A DNA stretch of 5,947 nucleotides from Oceanospirillaceae bacterium (GCA_023954795.1 JAGSHA010000213.1:1-5947), one strand, 5' to 3'; counted from the first letter of the stretch, positions 1 through 5,850 are shown. The notes: a model not told the origin generated them from the sequence alone. Made by a program: numbers and translations.

Positions 1-440
1 AAGATCTCCCACTTGTCTTCTTCGCCCGGTTGGCTGACCTTCTTGGCATCAATGGCAACTACGATGCACTGAGAGCCAAAACGATCCGCGGCTTCGCGTA
101 CGAATTCAGGGTTAAAGACTGCCGCACTGTTGATGGAGACTTTGTCTGCACCGGCATTAAGCATGGTGCGGATATCGTCACAGGTACGGATACCGCCACC
201 TACGGTCAGCGGGATAAATACCTGCGAGGCCATTTTCTCCACGGTGTGAACCATGGTGTCGCGGCCTTCGTGGGTGGCGGTGATATCAAGGAAAGTGATC
301 TCATCCGCGCCCTGTTCGTCATAGCGCTTTGCGACTTCAACCGGATCACCGGCGTCGCGGATATCTAAAAACTGTACACCCTTTACGACGCGACCATTTT
401 CCACGTCCAGACAAGGGATAATACGTTTTGCCAGAGCCAT
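1..440 (-). CDS. hisF: Imidazole glycerol phosphate synthase, cyclase subunit HisF (partial, N-terminal 146 residues)
   Basis: HisF is the (beta/alpha)8-barrel subunit that uses ammonia from HisH to turn PRFAR into imidazole glycerol phosphate (IGP) and AICAR in cytoplasmic histidine synthesis. My translation of the minus strand from the ATG at 440 starts MALAKRIIPCLDVENGRVVK and continues with LDITATHEGRDT, FIPLTVGGGIR, GADKVSINSAA and SQCIVVAIDAKK, all HisF hallmarks. The two catalytic aspartates of the family are present as D12 (CLDV) and D131 (AIDAK). HisF is usually about 257 residues, so roughly 110 C-terminal residues lie beyond the left edge; no stop occurs inside the window. The start is preceded by AGG seven bases upstream. 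HisA, a related barrel, is excluded by the CLDV and LDITAT motifs. It is the third gene of a hisB-hisH-hisF run and is separated from hisH by 87 bp where hisA would be expected. Confidence 0.96.
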   Translation of the reverse strand, partial: MALAKRIIPCLDVENGRVVKGVQFLDIRDAGDPVEVAKRYDEQGADEITFLDITATHEGRDTMVHTVEKMASQVFIPLTVGGGIRTCDDIRTMLNAGADKVSINSAAVFNPEFVREAADRFGSQCIVVAIDAKKVSQPGEEDKWEI

Positions 441-460
441 GTTGTTACCTATTCTGTATT

Positions 461-493
461 GCCGGTCTGGTCACTGATAAGAACCAGACCGGC
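461..493 (-). promoter_or_regulatory. Strong hairpin in the hisH-hisF gap
   Basis: The arms GCCGGTCTGGT (461-471) and ACCAGACCGGC (483-493) are perfect 11-bp complements around an 11-nt loop. Three more pairs (458-460 with 496-498) can form past a two-base bulge. In the his transcript this hairpin lies after the hisH stop and about 20 nt before the hisF ATG. It has no following T tract, so it is not a standard intrinsic terminator. It may instead protect or process the mRNA, or tune HisF translation. The structure is seen directly; its role is inferred. Confidence 0.7.
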
Positions 494-527
494 GCAATCA
501 TTTAGAACACTGCAAACCTGAATGGTT

Positions 528-1169
528 TTACAGTTTGCCATCCCAATTAAGGAAGTTTTTCAGCAGCTGCAGGCCCACTTTGGAGCTTTTCTCCGGGTGG
601 AACTGCACCGCAAAGGCGTTATCACGTGCAATCGCTACATCAAAGTCCACACCGTAACGGCAGGTGGCTGCAACCAGATCGCGCTGCTCAACCTGTACGT
701 GATAGCTGTGTACAAAGTAGAAACGGCTACCGTCTTCGATCCCTTCCCACAGAGGGTGATCGTTGTGATAGACCTCGTTCCAACCCATATGCGGCACTTT
801 CAGGCGTTCGCCGTCTTCTGACAGATCATCGCCAAAGTACTTCACCTCACCATCAAAGTGAGACAGGCACTCAACGCCGCCGTTTTCTTCGGAGGACTGC
901 ATCAACGCCTGATACCCGACGCAGATACCGAGGAAAGGTTTACCCGAAGCGATCGCTTCAGCCACCTCTTTATCCACACCCAAACGACGAATTTCAGCCA
1001 TACAATCGCGGATCGCACCGACACCCGGCAGGATCACTCGATCAGCGTTACGTACTTTTTCCGGATCGGCAGTGACAATTACTTCAACACCCGGCGCTAC
1101 GTGTTCCAATGCTTTGGAAACGGAGTGCAGGTTGCCCATGCCATAATCAATTACTGCAACGGTTGCCAT
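528..1169 (-). CDS. hisH: Imidazole glycerol phosphate synthase, glutamine amidotransferase subunit HisH
   Basis: HisH is a class I glutamine amidotransferase that hydrolyses glutamine and channels ammonia to HisF for IGP formation. The 213-residue product has the usual family length. It shows IDYGMGNLHSV at the N-terminus, LPGVGA near residue 47, and the nucleophile elbow GICVGYQ with Cys83. The triad is completed by His191 and Glu193 in VQFHPEKSS. The oxyanion and interface region around PHMGWNEV (126-133) is also present. The ATG at 1169 lies only 3 bp after the hisB stop, and an AAAGGA inside the end of hisB is the likely ribosome binding site, so translation is probably coupled to hisB. 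The stop is TAA at 528-530. A long plus-strand frame opposite this gene is only its shadow. Confidence 0.97.
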   Translation of the reverse strand: MATVAVIDYGMGNLHSVSKALEHVAPGVEVIVTADPEKVRNADRVILPGVGAIRDCMAEIRRLGVDKEVAEAIASGKPFLGICVGYQALMQSSEENGGVECLSHFDGEVKYFGDDLSEDGERLKVPHMGWNEVYHNDHPLWEGIEDGSRFYFVHSYHVQVEQRDLVAATCRYGVDFDVAIARDNAFAVQFHPEKSSKVGLQLLKNFLNWDGKL

Positions 1170-1172
1170 CGT

Positions 1173-1766
1173 TTACAGAGTTCCTTTGGTAGAAGGCATC
1201 ATGTTTGCGGCGCGGCTATCGATCTCCAGCGCCATACGCAGTGCGCGACCAAACGCTTTAAAGATGGTTTCCGCCTGATGGTGCGCGTTAAACCCTTTGA
1301 TGTTGTCGATATGCAGGGTCACACCGGCATGGTTCACAAAGCCCTGGAAGAATTCCCAGAACAGCTGGGTATCCAGACGACCAATGGTGGCGCGGGTGAA
1401 ATCACATTTGAAATCGAGGCCCGGACGACCGGAGAAATCAATGACCACACGAGACAGGGCTTCATCCAGCGGCACATAGGCATGGCCGTAACGGACGATC
1501 CCTTTTTTGTCGCCAACAGCCTGTTTAAAGGCCTGACCCAAGGTGATACCGATATCTTCTACCGTATGGTGATCATCGATGTGAGTATCGCCCTTGGCGT
1601 TCACCTCAAGATCGATCAGACCATGACGGGCGATCTGATCCATCATATGTTCCAGAAACGGGACACCCGTATCGGCTTTCAATTCACCGGTTCCGTCCAG
1701 GTTGATGGATACTGTGATCTGGGTTTCCAGCGTGTCACGGGATACCGTGGCGCGACGCTCAGCCAT
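1173..1766 (-). CDS. hisB: Imidazoleglycerol-phosphate dehydratase HisB (monofunctional)
   Basis: This enzyme dehydrates IGP to imidazole-acetol phosphate, the step right after the HisH/HisF synthase. The 197-residue protein matches the monofunctional dehydratase and lacks the N-terminal phosphatase domain of the E. coli bifunctional HisB. The metal-binding motifs of the duplicated fold are clear: FLEHMMDQ (38-44), DDHHTVEDIG (64-73), AHHQAETIFKAFGRAL (161-176) and the C-terminal PSTKG (191-195). The ATG at 1766 follows GGAG with normal spacing and is the natural start, since AERRATVSRDTLET is a typical IGPD N-terminus. It is the first gene of the leftward his operon, with a near-consensus promoter just upstream and hisH starting 3 bp after its stop. 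No hisG or hisD lies next to it, so the pathway is split over the genome, as is common in this bacterial group. Confidence 0.97.
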   Translation of the reverse strand: MAERRATVSRDTLETQITVSINLDGTGELKADTGVPFLEHMMDQIARHGLIDLEVNAKGDTHIDDHHTVEDIGITLGQAFKQAVGDKKGIVRYGHAYVPLDEALSRVVIDFSGRPGLDFKCDFTRATIGRLDTQLFWEFFQGFVNHAGVTLHIDNIKGFNAHHQAETIFKAFGRALRMALEIDSRAANMMPSTKGTL

Positions 1767-1798
1767 GTTGCTCTCCGAGATGTTCGTAAAAAACGACC

Positions 1799-1827
1799 AT
1801 TATACAACCAATCCCCGCCGATGCCGA
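1799..1827 (-). promoter_or_regulatory. Sigma70-type promoter of the hisB operon
   Basis: Read on the minus strand, TCGGCA (1827-1822, 4 of 6 to TTGACA) and an exact TATAAT (1804-1799) are separated by 17 bases. Transcription would start near 1792, giving a leader of about 25 nt before the hisB ATG. That leader is too short for a histidine-leader peptide and attenuator, so control, if any, should act at initiation. The boxes are seen; activity is inferred. Confidence 0.65.
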
Positions 1828-1868
1828 TCTTCTCCATCTATGCTGAAACCCAAGATCTGCAAAAACGT

Positions 1869-1928
1869 CACAGTCAAACGCATGACAGCCCTTCCCCTTC
1901 TGTTTAACATGCGACTTATACGACTGTG
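1869..1928. repeat. Nested inverted repeats upstream of asmA
   Basis: CACAGTC (1869-1875) is the reverse complement of GACTGTG (1922-1928). Nested inside, CGCATG (1879-1884) is the reverse complement of CATGCG (1908-1913). The structure ends 2 bases before the asmA Shine-Dalgarno sequence AAGGAGG (1931-1937). It could be an operator pair in DNA or a leader-RNA fold. The arms are short and no family is recognised. No strong promoter for asmA could be picked; ATGACA (1882-1887) and TTTAAC (1903-1908) are only a weak candidate pair with 15-bp spacing. Confidence 0.4.
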
Positions 1929-1942
1929 CCAAGGAGGCATTC

Positions 1943-4087
1943 ATGAAAACGCTGATGAAACTTGTGGCAGGCCTTGTGGCGCTGGTGATCGTACTGATCG
2001 TCGCGGGCGGTGCCATTCTGGGTATTTTCTTTGACCCGAATGAATACAAAGGCGAGATCGAAAAAGTCGCGCTTGAAAAAGGCGGTGTCGAGCTAGACAT
2101 CGGCGGCGACATTGGTTGGTCTGTCTTTCCTTGGCTTGGTCTCGAAATCGGCCAGATCAGCGTTAAATATCCAAACCAACCCCAACTCGCCACGCTGAAC
2201 AAAGCACAAGTATCGGTGCGTATCCCTGCACTGTTGAGCGGTCAGGTACAGATGAGCAGCGTTGTGGTTGACGGTCTAAATCTGAATCTGGTGCAGGACG
2301 GCAGCAGTAACAACTGGGCACCCGCCGGCGCCTCTGATAAAGCCGACACACCAACCGAGCAACCAAACGCTGCTGAAACAGCAGGCGGAACCGCGATTGC
2401 ACTGGATATCGACAGCATCGCCGTGACCAACGGCAACCTGAGTTTTGAAGACAAAAAAGCCGGCAGCAAAGCCTTGGTGAAAGACCTCAACCTGACCACC
2501 GGTAAGGTACAGGATGATGCGGTCTTCCCGCTGACTCTTAGCTTCAGCGCCGAACAGTACGCGAATGGTTCTGCCCAACCGGCGATGACTGTCAGCTCCA
2601 AGCTGGATAGTAATGTGCGCTTTAACCTCGCCAAACAGCAGTACTGGGCGAAGAAGCTGAACAGTTCCATTACCGTTCAGGGTGAAGCAACCGGCGGTAA
2701 ACCGCTGACGCTGACGTTGGCGGCCGATATTACTGCCGATGCAGCAAAGCAGGCTATCGCGCTGGAAAATCTGAAAGTCGCGATCGCCAATCTGGCATTG
2801 AGCGGCAAACTGGCCGTGAACGATTTTGCTAAACCGGCAATCAGCGGTGCGGTTGATGTTGCACCTTTTGATCTGCAGAAACTGCTGGGCACTCTGGGCC
2901 AGCCTGCGATTGAAACCACTGATCCCGATGTTCTAAAAGCGATCAGTTTGTCGACTGAGCTGGGCGGACCAGCGAACACAGTCACCGCTAAGGCGTTGAC
3001 GCTGAAACTGGACGACACCACGTTTAAGGGTAACGCAGCCTTTAATCTGGCCAGTGGTGGCATCAAGCTAACGCTGAAAGGTGACAACCTGAATGCTGAT
3101 CGTTACATGCCTCCGGCGAAAGAGCAGCCAGCTGAAGCACAGCAAGCCAGCACGGGTGAACGTTACTCCAAAGAGAAGATCATCCCGGTCGAGCCACTGA
3201 AAGGCCTGAACATCGATGCCACTCTGGGTCTGGGTAAACTGCACGTCAGTAAGCTGGATATCCAGAATATCGATCTGGTCGTAAGCGCTCACAACGGACT
3301 GATCAAAGCGAGCAAGATCAACGCCGATATGTATCAGGGCTCACTGCGTAATAGTGCGACATTGGATGTGCGTAAAACGCCGATCCGTATCGCGGTGAAG
3401 AAAAATATCAAAGGTATTCAGGTTGGCGACATGCTGAAAGCGGCGGCTGATACCGATGTGTTAACCGGTGCGCTGAACTCACAGGCTAATATCACCGCCC
3501 GCGGTCGCTCCGTGTATGACATCGTGCACAGTCTGAACGGCACCACCAACGTGCAGATGAAAGATGGTGAACTGAAAGGTATCGATATGGCCCAGACCGT
3601 GTGTCAGGGTCTGAATACCGTGAAGTCACTGGGGATCAATACGCAGGAAGTGGATAAATCCACGCCGTTTGCCAACCTGAGCGCCAGCACCAAAATCGTC
3701 AACGGTGTGGTGAATAATCCAGATCTGAAAGCAGCCTTGGATGCGATGGTTCTGAATGGCAAAGGTAAAGTGAATCTGCCAAAAGAGAGCCTGGATTACC
3801 GTGTCGGTCTGACCATCGAACAAAACCTGTTTAAGGAGACCTGCTCCATCCCGGATAGTCTGGAAGGCGTAGAGTTTCCGGTTGACTGTAAAGGTGGTTT
3901 CGACACGGATCCGGCCAAGCTCTGCAAGCCAGACCTTGCGGTCTTCAAGAACATCTTTGAAGCTAAAGCTAAGGCGAAAGTAAAAGCTAAGGTAGATGAG
4001 CAGAAAGACAAGCTGAAGGAAAAGCTGGGTGAGAAATTGGGCGGTGAGGAAGGCCAAAAACTGTTGAAAGGACTGTTTGGTCGATGA
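1943..4087 (+). CDS. AsmA family protein, inner-membrane anchored
   Basis: The 714-residue protein belongs to the AsmA family (AsmA-like group of bridge-type periplasmic proteins involved in outer-membrane and lipid homeostasis). One hydrophobic segment at about residues 7-30 anchors it in the inner membrane, and the remainder should be periplasmic. The family N-terminal signature follows: FFDPNEYKGEIE (29-40), then GDIGWSVFPWLGLEIGQISV-like sequence (55-74). A low-complexity Ala/Thr/Pro-rich linker sits near 125-150, then long beta-rich repeats of alternating hydrophobic residues. The C-terminal AsmA region includes NGTTNVQMKDGELKGIDM followed by three or more cysteines. The tail from about 670 is rich in Lys, Ala and Glu (KAKAKVKAKV) and probably a charged helix. 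The ATG at 1943 has an ideal AAGGAGG five bases upstream. The stop overlaps the mutY start (ATGA). The exact cellular role cannot be read from sequence; gene symbol is left blank because several paralogues exist. Confidence 0.9.
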   Translation: MKTLMKLVAGLVALVIVLIVAGGAILGIFFDPNEYKGEIEKVALEKGGVELDIGGDIGWSVFPWLGLEIGQISVKYPNQPQLATLNKAQVSVRIPALLSGQVQMSSVVVDGLNLNLVQDGSSNNWAPAGASDKADTPTEQPNAAETAGGTAIALDIDSIAVTNGNLSFEDKKAGSKALVKDLNLTTGKVQDDAVFPLTLSFSAEQYANGSAQPAMTVSSKLDSNVRFNLAKQQYWAKKLNSSITVQGEATGGKPLTLTLAADITADAAKQAIALENLKVAIANLALSGKLAVNDFAKPAISGAVDVAPFDLQKLLGTLGQPAIETTDPDVLKAISLSTELGGPANTVTAKALTLKLDDTTFKGNAAFNLASGGIKLTLKGDNLNADRYMPPAKEQPAEAQQASTGERYSKEKIIPVEPLKGLNIDATLGLGKLHVSKLDIQNIDLVVSAHNGLIKASKINADMYQGSLRNSATLDVRKTPIRIAVKKNIKGIQVGDMLKAAADTDVLTGALNSQANITARGRSVYDIVHSLNGTTNVQMKDGELKGIDMAQTVCQGLNTVKSLGINTQEVDKSTPFANLSASTKIVNGVVNNPDLKAALDAMVLNGKGKVNLPKESLDYRVGLTIEQNLFKETCSIPDSLEGVEFPVDCKGGFDTDPAKLCKPDLAVFKNIFEAKAKAKVKAKVDEQKDKLKEKLGEKLGGEEGQKLLKGLFGR

Positions 4088-5139
4088 CACCTGAACACTT
4101 CTCAACGGCCGTACTGGACTGGTTTGACCAGCACGGCCGTCATGACCTGCCCTGGCAGGCGAATAAGACGGCTTACCACACCTGGATTTCCGAGATCATG
4201 TTGCAACAAACGCAAGTTGCAACGGTGATCCCCTACTTCCAGCGTTTTATAGAACGCTTCCCCGATGTGCAATCGTTGGCGGAAGCCGAGCAGGACGAGG
4301 TCTTACACCTCTGGACCGGTCTCGGATACTACGCCCGTGCCCGTAACCTGCACAAAGCCGCGCAACGGGTCGTCAGCGAATACGGCGGCGAGTTTCCGCA
4401 GTCTGTCGAGGCATTGGAAGACCTGCCTGGTATAGGCCGCTCAACAGCCGGTGCCGTACTATCGATCGCCACCGGCAAACGTGCAGCCATTCTTGATGGC
4501 AACGTCAAACGGGTGCTGGCCCGGTTTTACGCAGTTGAAGGCTGGCCCGGCACCTCCGCGGTACAAAAAGAATTGTGGCAACACGCCGAACGTAATACGC
4601 CTTACGCACGCGTTGGCGAATACACCCAAGCGATGATGGATCTGGGCGCAACACTCTGCACCCGCAGCAAACCCAGTTGTCTGCTCTGTCCGTTGCAACC
4701 CCAGTGCGGAGCCTTCGCGCAGGGTAAGACCGATAAACTTCCGGCACCACGGCCTAAAAAAGTCATCCCGGTTAAACAGACACTGATGCTGATGATCCGC
4801 AACGATGCGGGAGAGGTATTGCTCTACCAACGCCCACCTAGTGGTCTGTGGGGTGGTCTGTGGAGTTTTCCACAGGTACAGGACTTACGAGACAGCCACG
4901 GTGAAACGGGGCTGGAGATCGACGCAGACAGCGCTGAAGCTCTGGCTCCCCTGCGTCACACCTTCAGTCACTTCCATCTGGACATCACACCGGTACTGGC
5001 AAGACTGAAAAGCCCTACAGAATGTGTCATGGAAGGCTCGCCGCTGCTCTGGTATAACTTAGAGCAACCGCAAAGTGTGGGCCTCGCAGCACCGGTTAAA
5101 AAGCTACTGCAAAAGCTCCCTTCACCGGGATTGTCTTAA
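4084..5139 (+). CDS. mutY: Adenine DNA glycosylase MutY
   Basis: MutY removes adenine mispaired with 8-oxoguanine and thus prevents G:C to T:A transversions. The 351-residue product has the full bacterial architecture. The helix-hairpin-helix glycosylase domain carries Glu37 in WISEIMLQQTQV, the hairpin LPGIGRSTAGAVL (114-126) and catalytic Asp138 in ILDGNVKRV. A 4Fe-4S loop C-X6-C-X2-C-X5-C follows, with cysteines at 192, 199, 202 and 208, the same numbering I recall for E. coli MutY. The C-terminal Nudix-like 8-oxoG-recognition domain runs from about 232 (LMLMIRNDAGEVLLYQRP, GLWGGLWSFPQ) and includes HTFSHFHLD (292-300). The start overlaps the asmA stop by four bases, with AAAGGA 11 bases upstream, suggesting translational coupling. 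No key residue is missing, so it should be active. Confidence 0.97.
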   Translation: MTPEHFSTAVLDWFDQHGRHDLPWQANKTAYHTWISEIMLQQTQVATVIPYFQRFIERFPDVQSLAEAEQDEVLHLWTGLGYYARARNLHKAAQRVVSEYGGEFPQSVEALEDLPGIGRSTAGAVLSIATGKRAAILDGNVKRVLARFYAVEGWPGTSAVQKELWQHAERNTPYARVGEYTQAMMDLGATLCTRSKPSCLLCPLQPQCGAFAQGKTDKLPAPRPKKVIPVKQTLMLMIRNDAGEVLLYQRPPSGLWGGLWSFPQVQDLRDSHGETGLEIDADSAEALAPLRHTFSHFHLDITPVLARLKSPTECVMEGSPLLWYNLEQPQSVGLAAPVKKLLQKLPSPGLS

Positions 5140-5158
5140 ATCCGGTCAGGTCATGACC
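5124..5158 (+). repeat. Hairpin across the mutY stop plus adjacent palindrome
   Basis: ACCGGGATT (5124-5132) can pair with AATCCGGT (5139-5146) with one bulged G, enclosing most of the mutY stop codon. A perfect 10-bp palindrome GGTCATGACC (5149-5158) follows directly. No T tract follows, so a terminator is unlikely. It may be an mRNA-processing or regulatory structure between mutY and yggX. Role unknown. Confidence 0.35.
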
Positions 5159-5164
5159 CATACT

Positions 5165-5191
5165 GATTTTGTATACGCACCGATTTTGTAT
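5165..5191 (+). repeat. Direct repeat GATTTTGTAT upstream of yggX
   Basis: The 10-mer GATTTTGTAT occurs at 5165-5174 and again at 5182-5191, a 17-base period, ending just before the yggX Shine-Dalgarno GGAG (5195-5198). It may be a small tandem duplication, a binding-site pair, or duplicated -10-like sequence for a yggX promoter. The repeat is exact; its function is not known. Confidence 0.45.
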
Positions 5192-5205
5192 TCTGGAGAT
5201 CTCTG

Positions 5206-5478
5206 ATGAGCCGTACCGTATTCTGTCGTAAATACCAAGAAGAGCTGGAAGGGCTGGAACGCGCCCCTTATCCCGGCGCCAAAGGTCAGGATATCTACGA
5301 CAACGTTTCCAAAAAAGCATGGCAGGAATGGACTGATCACCAGACCATGCTGATCAATGAAAAACACCTGAGCATGATGGACCCTAAAACGCGTGAATTT
5401 CTGACGCAGGAAATGGAGAAGTTCATGGCCGGTGAAGATTACGAAAAAGCAGAAGGTTACGTACCACCGTCGAAGTAA
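5206..5478 (+). CDS. yggX: Probable Fe(2+)-trafficking / oxidative-damage protection protein YggX
   Basis: YggX-family proteins are small cytoplasmic proteins linked to iron trafficking and to protection and repair of Fe-S clusters under oxidative stress. The 90-residue length is typical. The family N-terminus MSRTVFCRKY with conserved Cys7 is intact, followed by LEGLERAPYPGAKGQDIYDNVSKKAW and WTDHQTMLINEKHLSMMDP, and a short tail ending in YVPPSK. The ATG at 5206 has GGAG at 5195-5198, seven bases upstream. It lies 66 bp after mutY on the same strand, an adjacency found in many gammaproteobacteria. Co-transcription with mutY is plausible, and the repeats in the gap leave room for a promoter of its own. 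Confidence 0.96.
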   Translation: MSRTVFCRKYQEELEGLERAPYPGAKGQDIYDNVSKKAWQEWTDHQTMLINEKHLSMMDPKTREFLTQEMEKFMAGEDYEKAEGYVPPSK

Positions 5479-5553
5479 CTGGGCGTTTTTTAAGCACTTA
5501 TGCAATTTCGCACAGAACTGAGATAAATTTTTGAAAAATATCCCTTTTCTGTG

Positions 5554-5582
5554 TTGACACTTGAGTCCGAAATCCGTTTAAT
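5554..5582 (+). promoter_or_regulatory. Strong sigma70 promoter of the tRNA-Phe gene
   Basis: An exact TTGACA (5554-5559) and TTTAAT (5577-5582, 5 of 6 to TATAAT) are spaced 17 bp apart. A/T-rich sequence at 5519-5550 could act as an UP element, as in stable-RNA promoters. Initiation near 5589-5590 would leave about 13 nt of 5' leader for RNase P. The remaining sequence between the yggX stop and this promoter holds a six-T run (5486-5491) but no convincing terminator stem. Confidence 0.8.
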
Positions 5583-5602
5583 ACGCATCGTCTTACGACA
5601 TT

Positions 5603-5678
5603 GCCCAGATAGCTCAGTCGGTAGAGCAGGGGATTGAAAATCCCCGTGTCCGTGGTTCGATTCCGCGTCTGGGCACCA
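5603..5678 (+). tRNA. tRNA-Phe (anticodon GAA)
   Basis: A complete 76-nt cloverleaf. The acceptor arms GCCCAGA / TCTGGGC pair perfectly, with discriminator A and encoded CCA (5676-5678). The D arm is GCTC/GAGC. The anticodon stem GGGGA/TCCCC carries loop TTGAAAA with GAA at 5636-5638. The T arm CGTGG/CCGCG contains one G-T wobble and the standard TTCGATT loop. It closely resembles E. coli tRNA-Phe. It has its own promoter and terminator and appears monocistronic, but a partial copy of its 3' end lies 172 bp downstream. Confidence 0.98.
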
Positions 5679-5731
5679 CTTATTTATACATTAAAGGCTT
5701 GCACTTGTTGCGGGCCTTTTTTGTTTCTGGG
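5668..5731 (+). repeat. tRNA 3'-end/terminator repeat, copy 1
   Basis: This unit starts in the last bases of tRNA-Phe (TCTGGGCACCACTTA, 5668-5682), continues through the terminator and ends with TTGTTTCTGGG (5721-5731). All three blocks recur in the same order at 5840-5897. It is the intact parent copy because it contains the functional tRNA 3' end. Confidence 0.75.
5693..5722 (+). terminator. Rho-independent terminator after tRNA-Phe
   Basis: The left arm AAAGGCTTGCA (5693-5703) pairs with TGCGGGCCTTT (5709-5719) as a continuous 11-bp stem with two G-U wobbles and a five-base loop CTTGT. The right arm runs into six T residues (5717-5722). Position 14 bases after the tRNA CCA fits termination of the tRNA transcript. 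Confidence 0.88.
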
Positions 5732-5740
5732 GTGCACTCC

Positions 5741-5838
5741 ATCGAACTACGTTCGTTGATTACTCGCCATTACATGGCTCACCCTTCGGGCCATCGCCGC
5801 AAGGGCGATGTTGTAATGGCCGTTGGTCATCGCTCCGC
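5741..5838. other. Structured non-coding spacer between the two repeat copies
   Basis: The spacer is dense in inverted repeats. CGAAC/GTTCG forms a small hairpin around TAC (5743-5755). GCCATTACA (5766-5774) pairs exactly with TGTAATGGC (5812-5820). Inside that stem, CATCGCC/GGCGATG (5792-5798 with 5804-5810) forms a second hairpin, and CCC-TTC-GGG (5782-5790) a possible third. The fold resembles a small multi-branched RNA or cruciform. No known RNA family is recognised. The open plus-strand frame across it has no proper start or ribosome binding site and is not called as a gene. Confidence 0.55.
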
Positions 5839-5850
5839 TTCTGGGCACCA
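5820..5850 (+). pseudogene. Relic of a tRNA-Phe 3' end
   Basis: CTGGGCACCA (5841-5850) is identical to the acceptor 3' strand plus CCA of the upstream tRNA-Phe. The preceding bases CCGTTGGTCATCGCTCCGC (5819-5837) align with the T arm of that tRNA, CCGTGGTTCGATTCCGC, with a few changes and small insertions. No matching 5' acceptor strand, D arm or anticodon arm is seen upstream, so no functional tRNA can form. It is either the remnant of a second tRNA gene or part of an rtT-like repeat. Confidence 0.6.

Noticed and set aside
858..1907. Long plus-strand open frame of 349 codons opposite hisH and hisB
   Set aside because: It runs antisense to two clear enzymes, has no family resemblance, and reflects their codon bias.
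1882..1908. asmA promoter ATGACA / TTTAAC
   Set aside because: The spacing is 15 bp and the -10 box matches only 4 of 6, so it is mentioned as a weak candidate and not called as a feature.
3626..4105. Minus-strand open frame of 159 codons within the end of asmA
   Set aside because: It is a shadow of asmA, rich in Phe and Leu because of the Lys/Glu codons on the other strand, with no recognisable domain.
5455..5491. Possible yggX terminator: GTTAC/GTAAC pair followed by six T residues
   Set aside because: The stem is only five pairs with a 14-base loop and is separated from the T run by several unpaired bases, so it is too weak to call.
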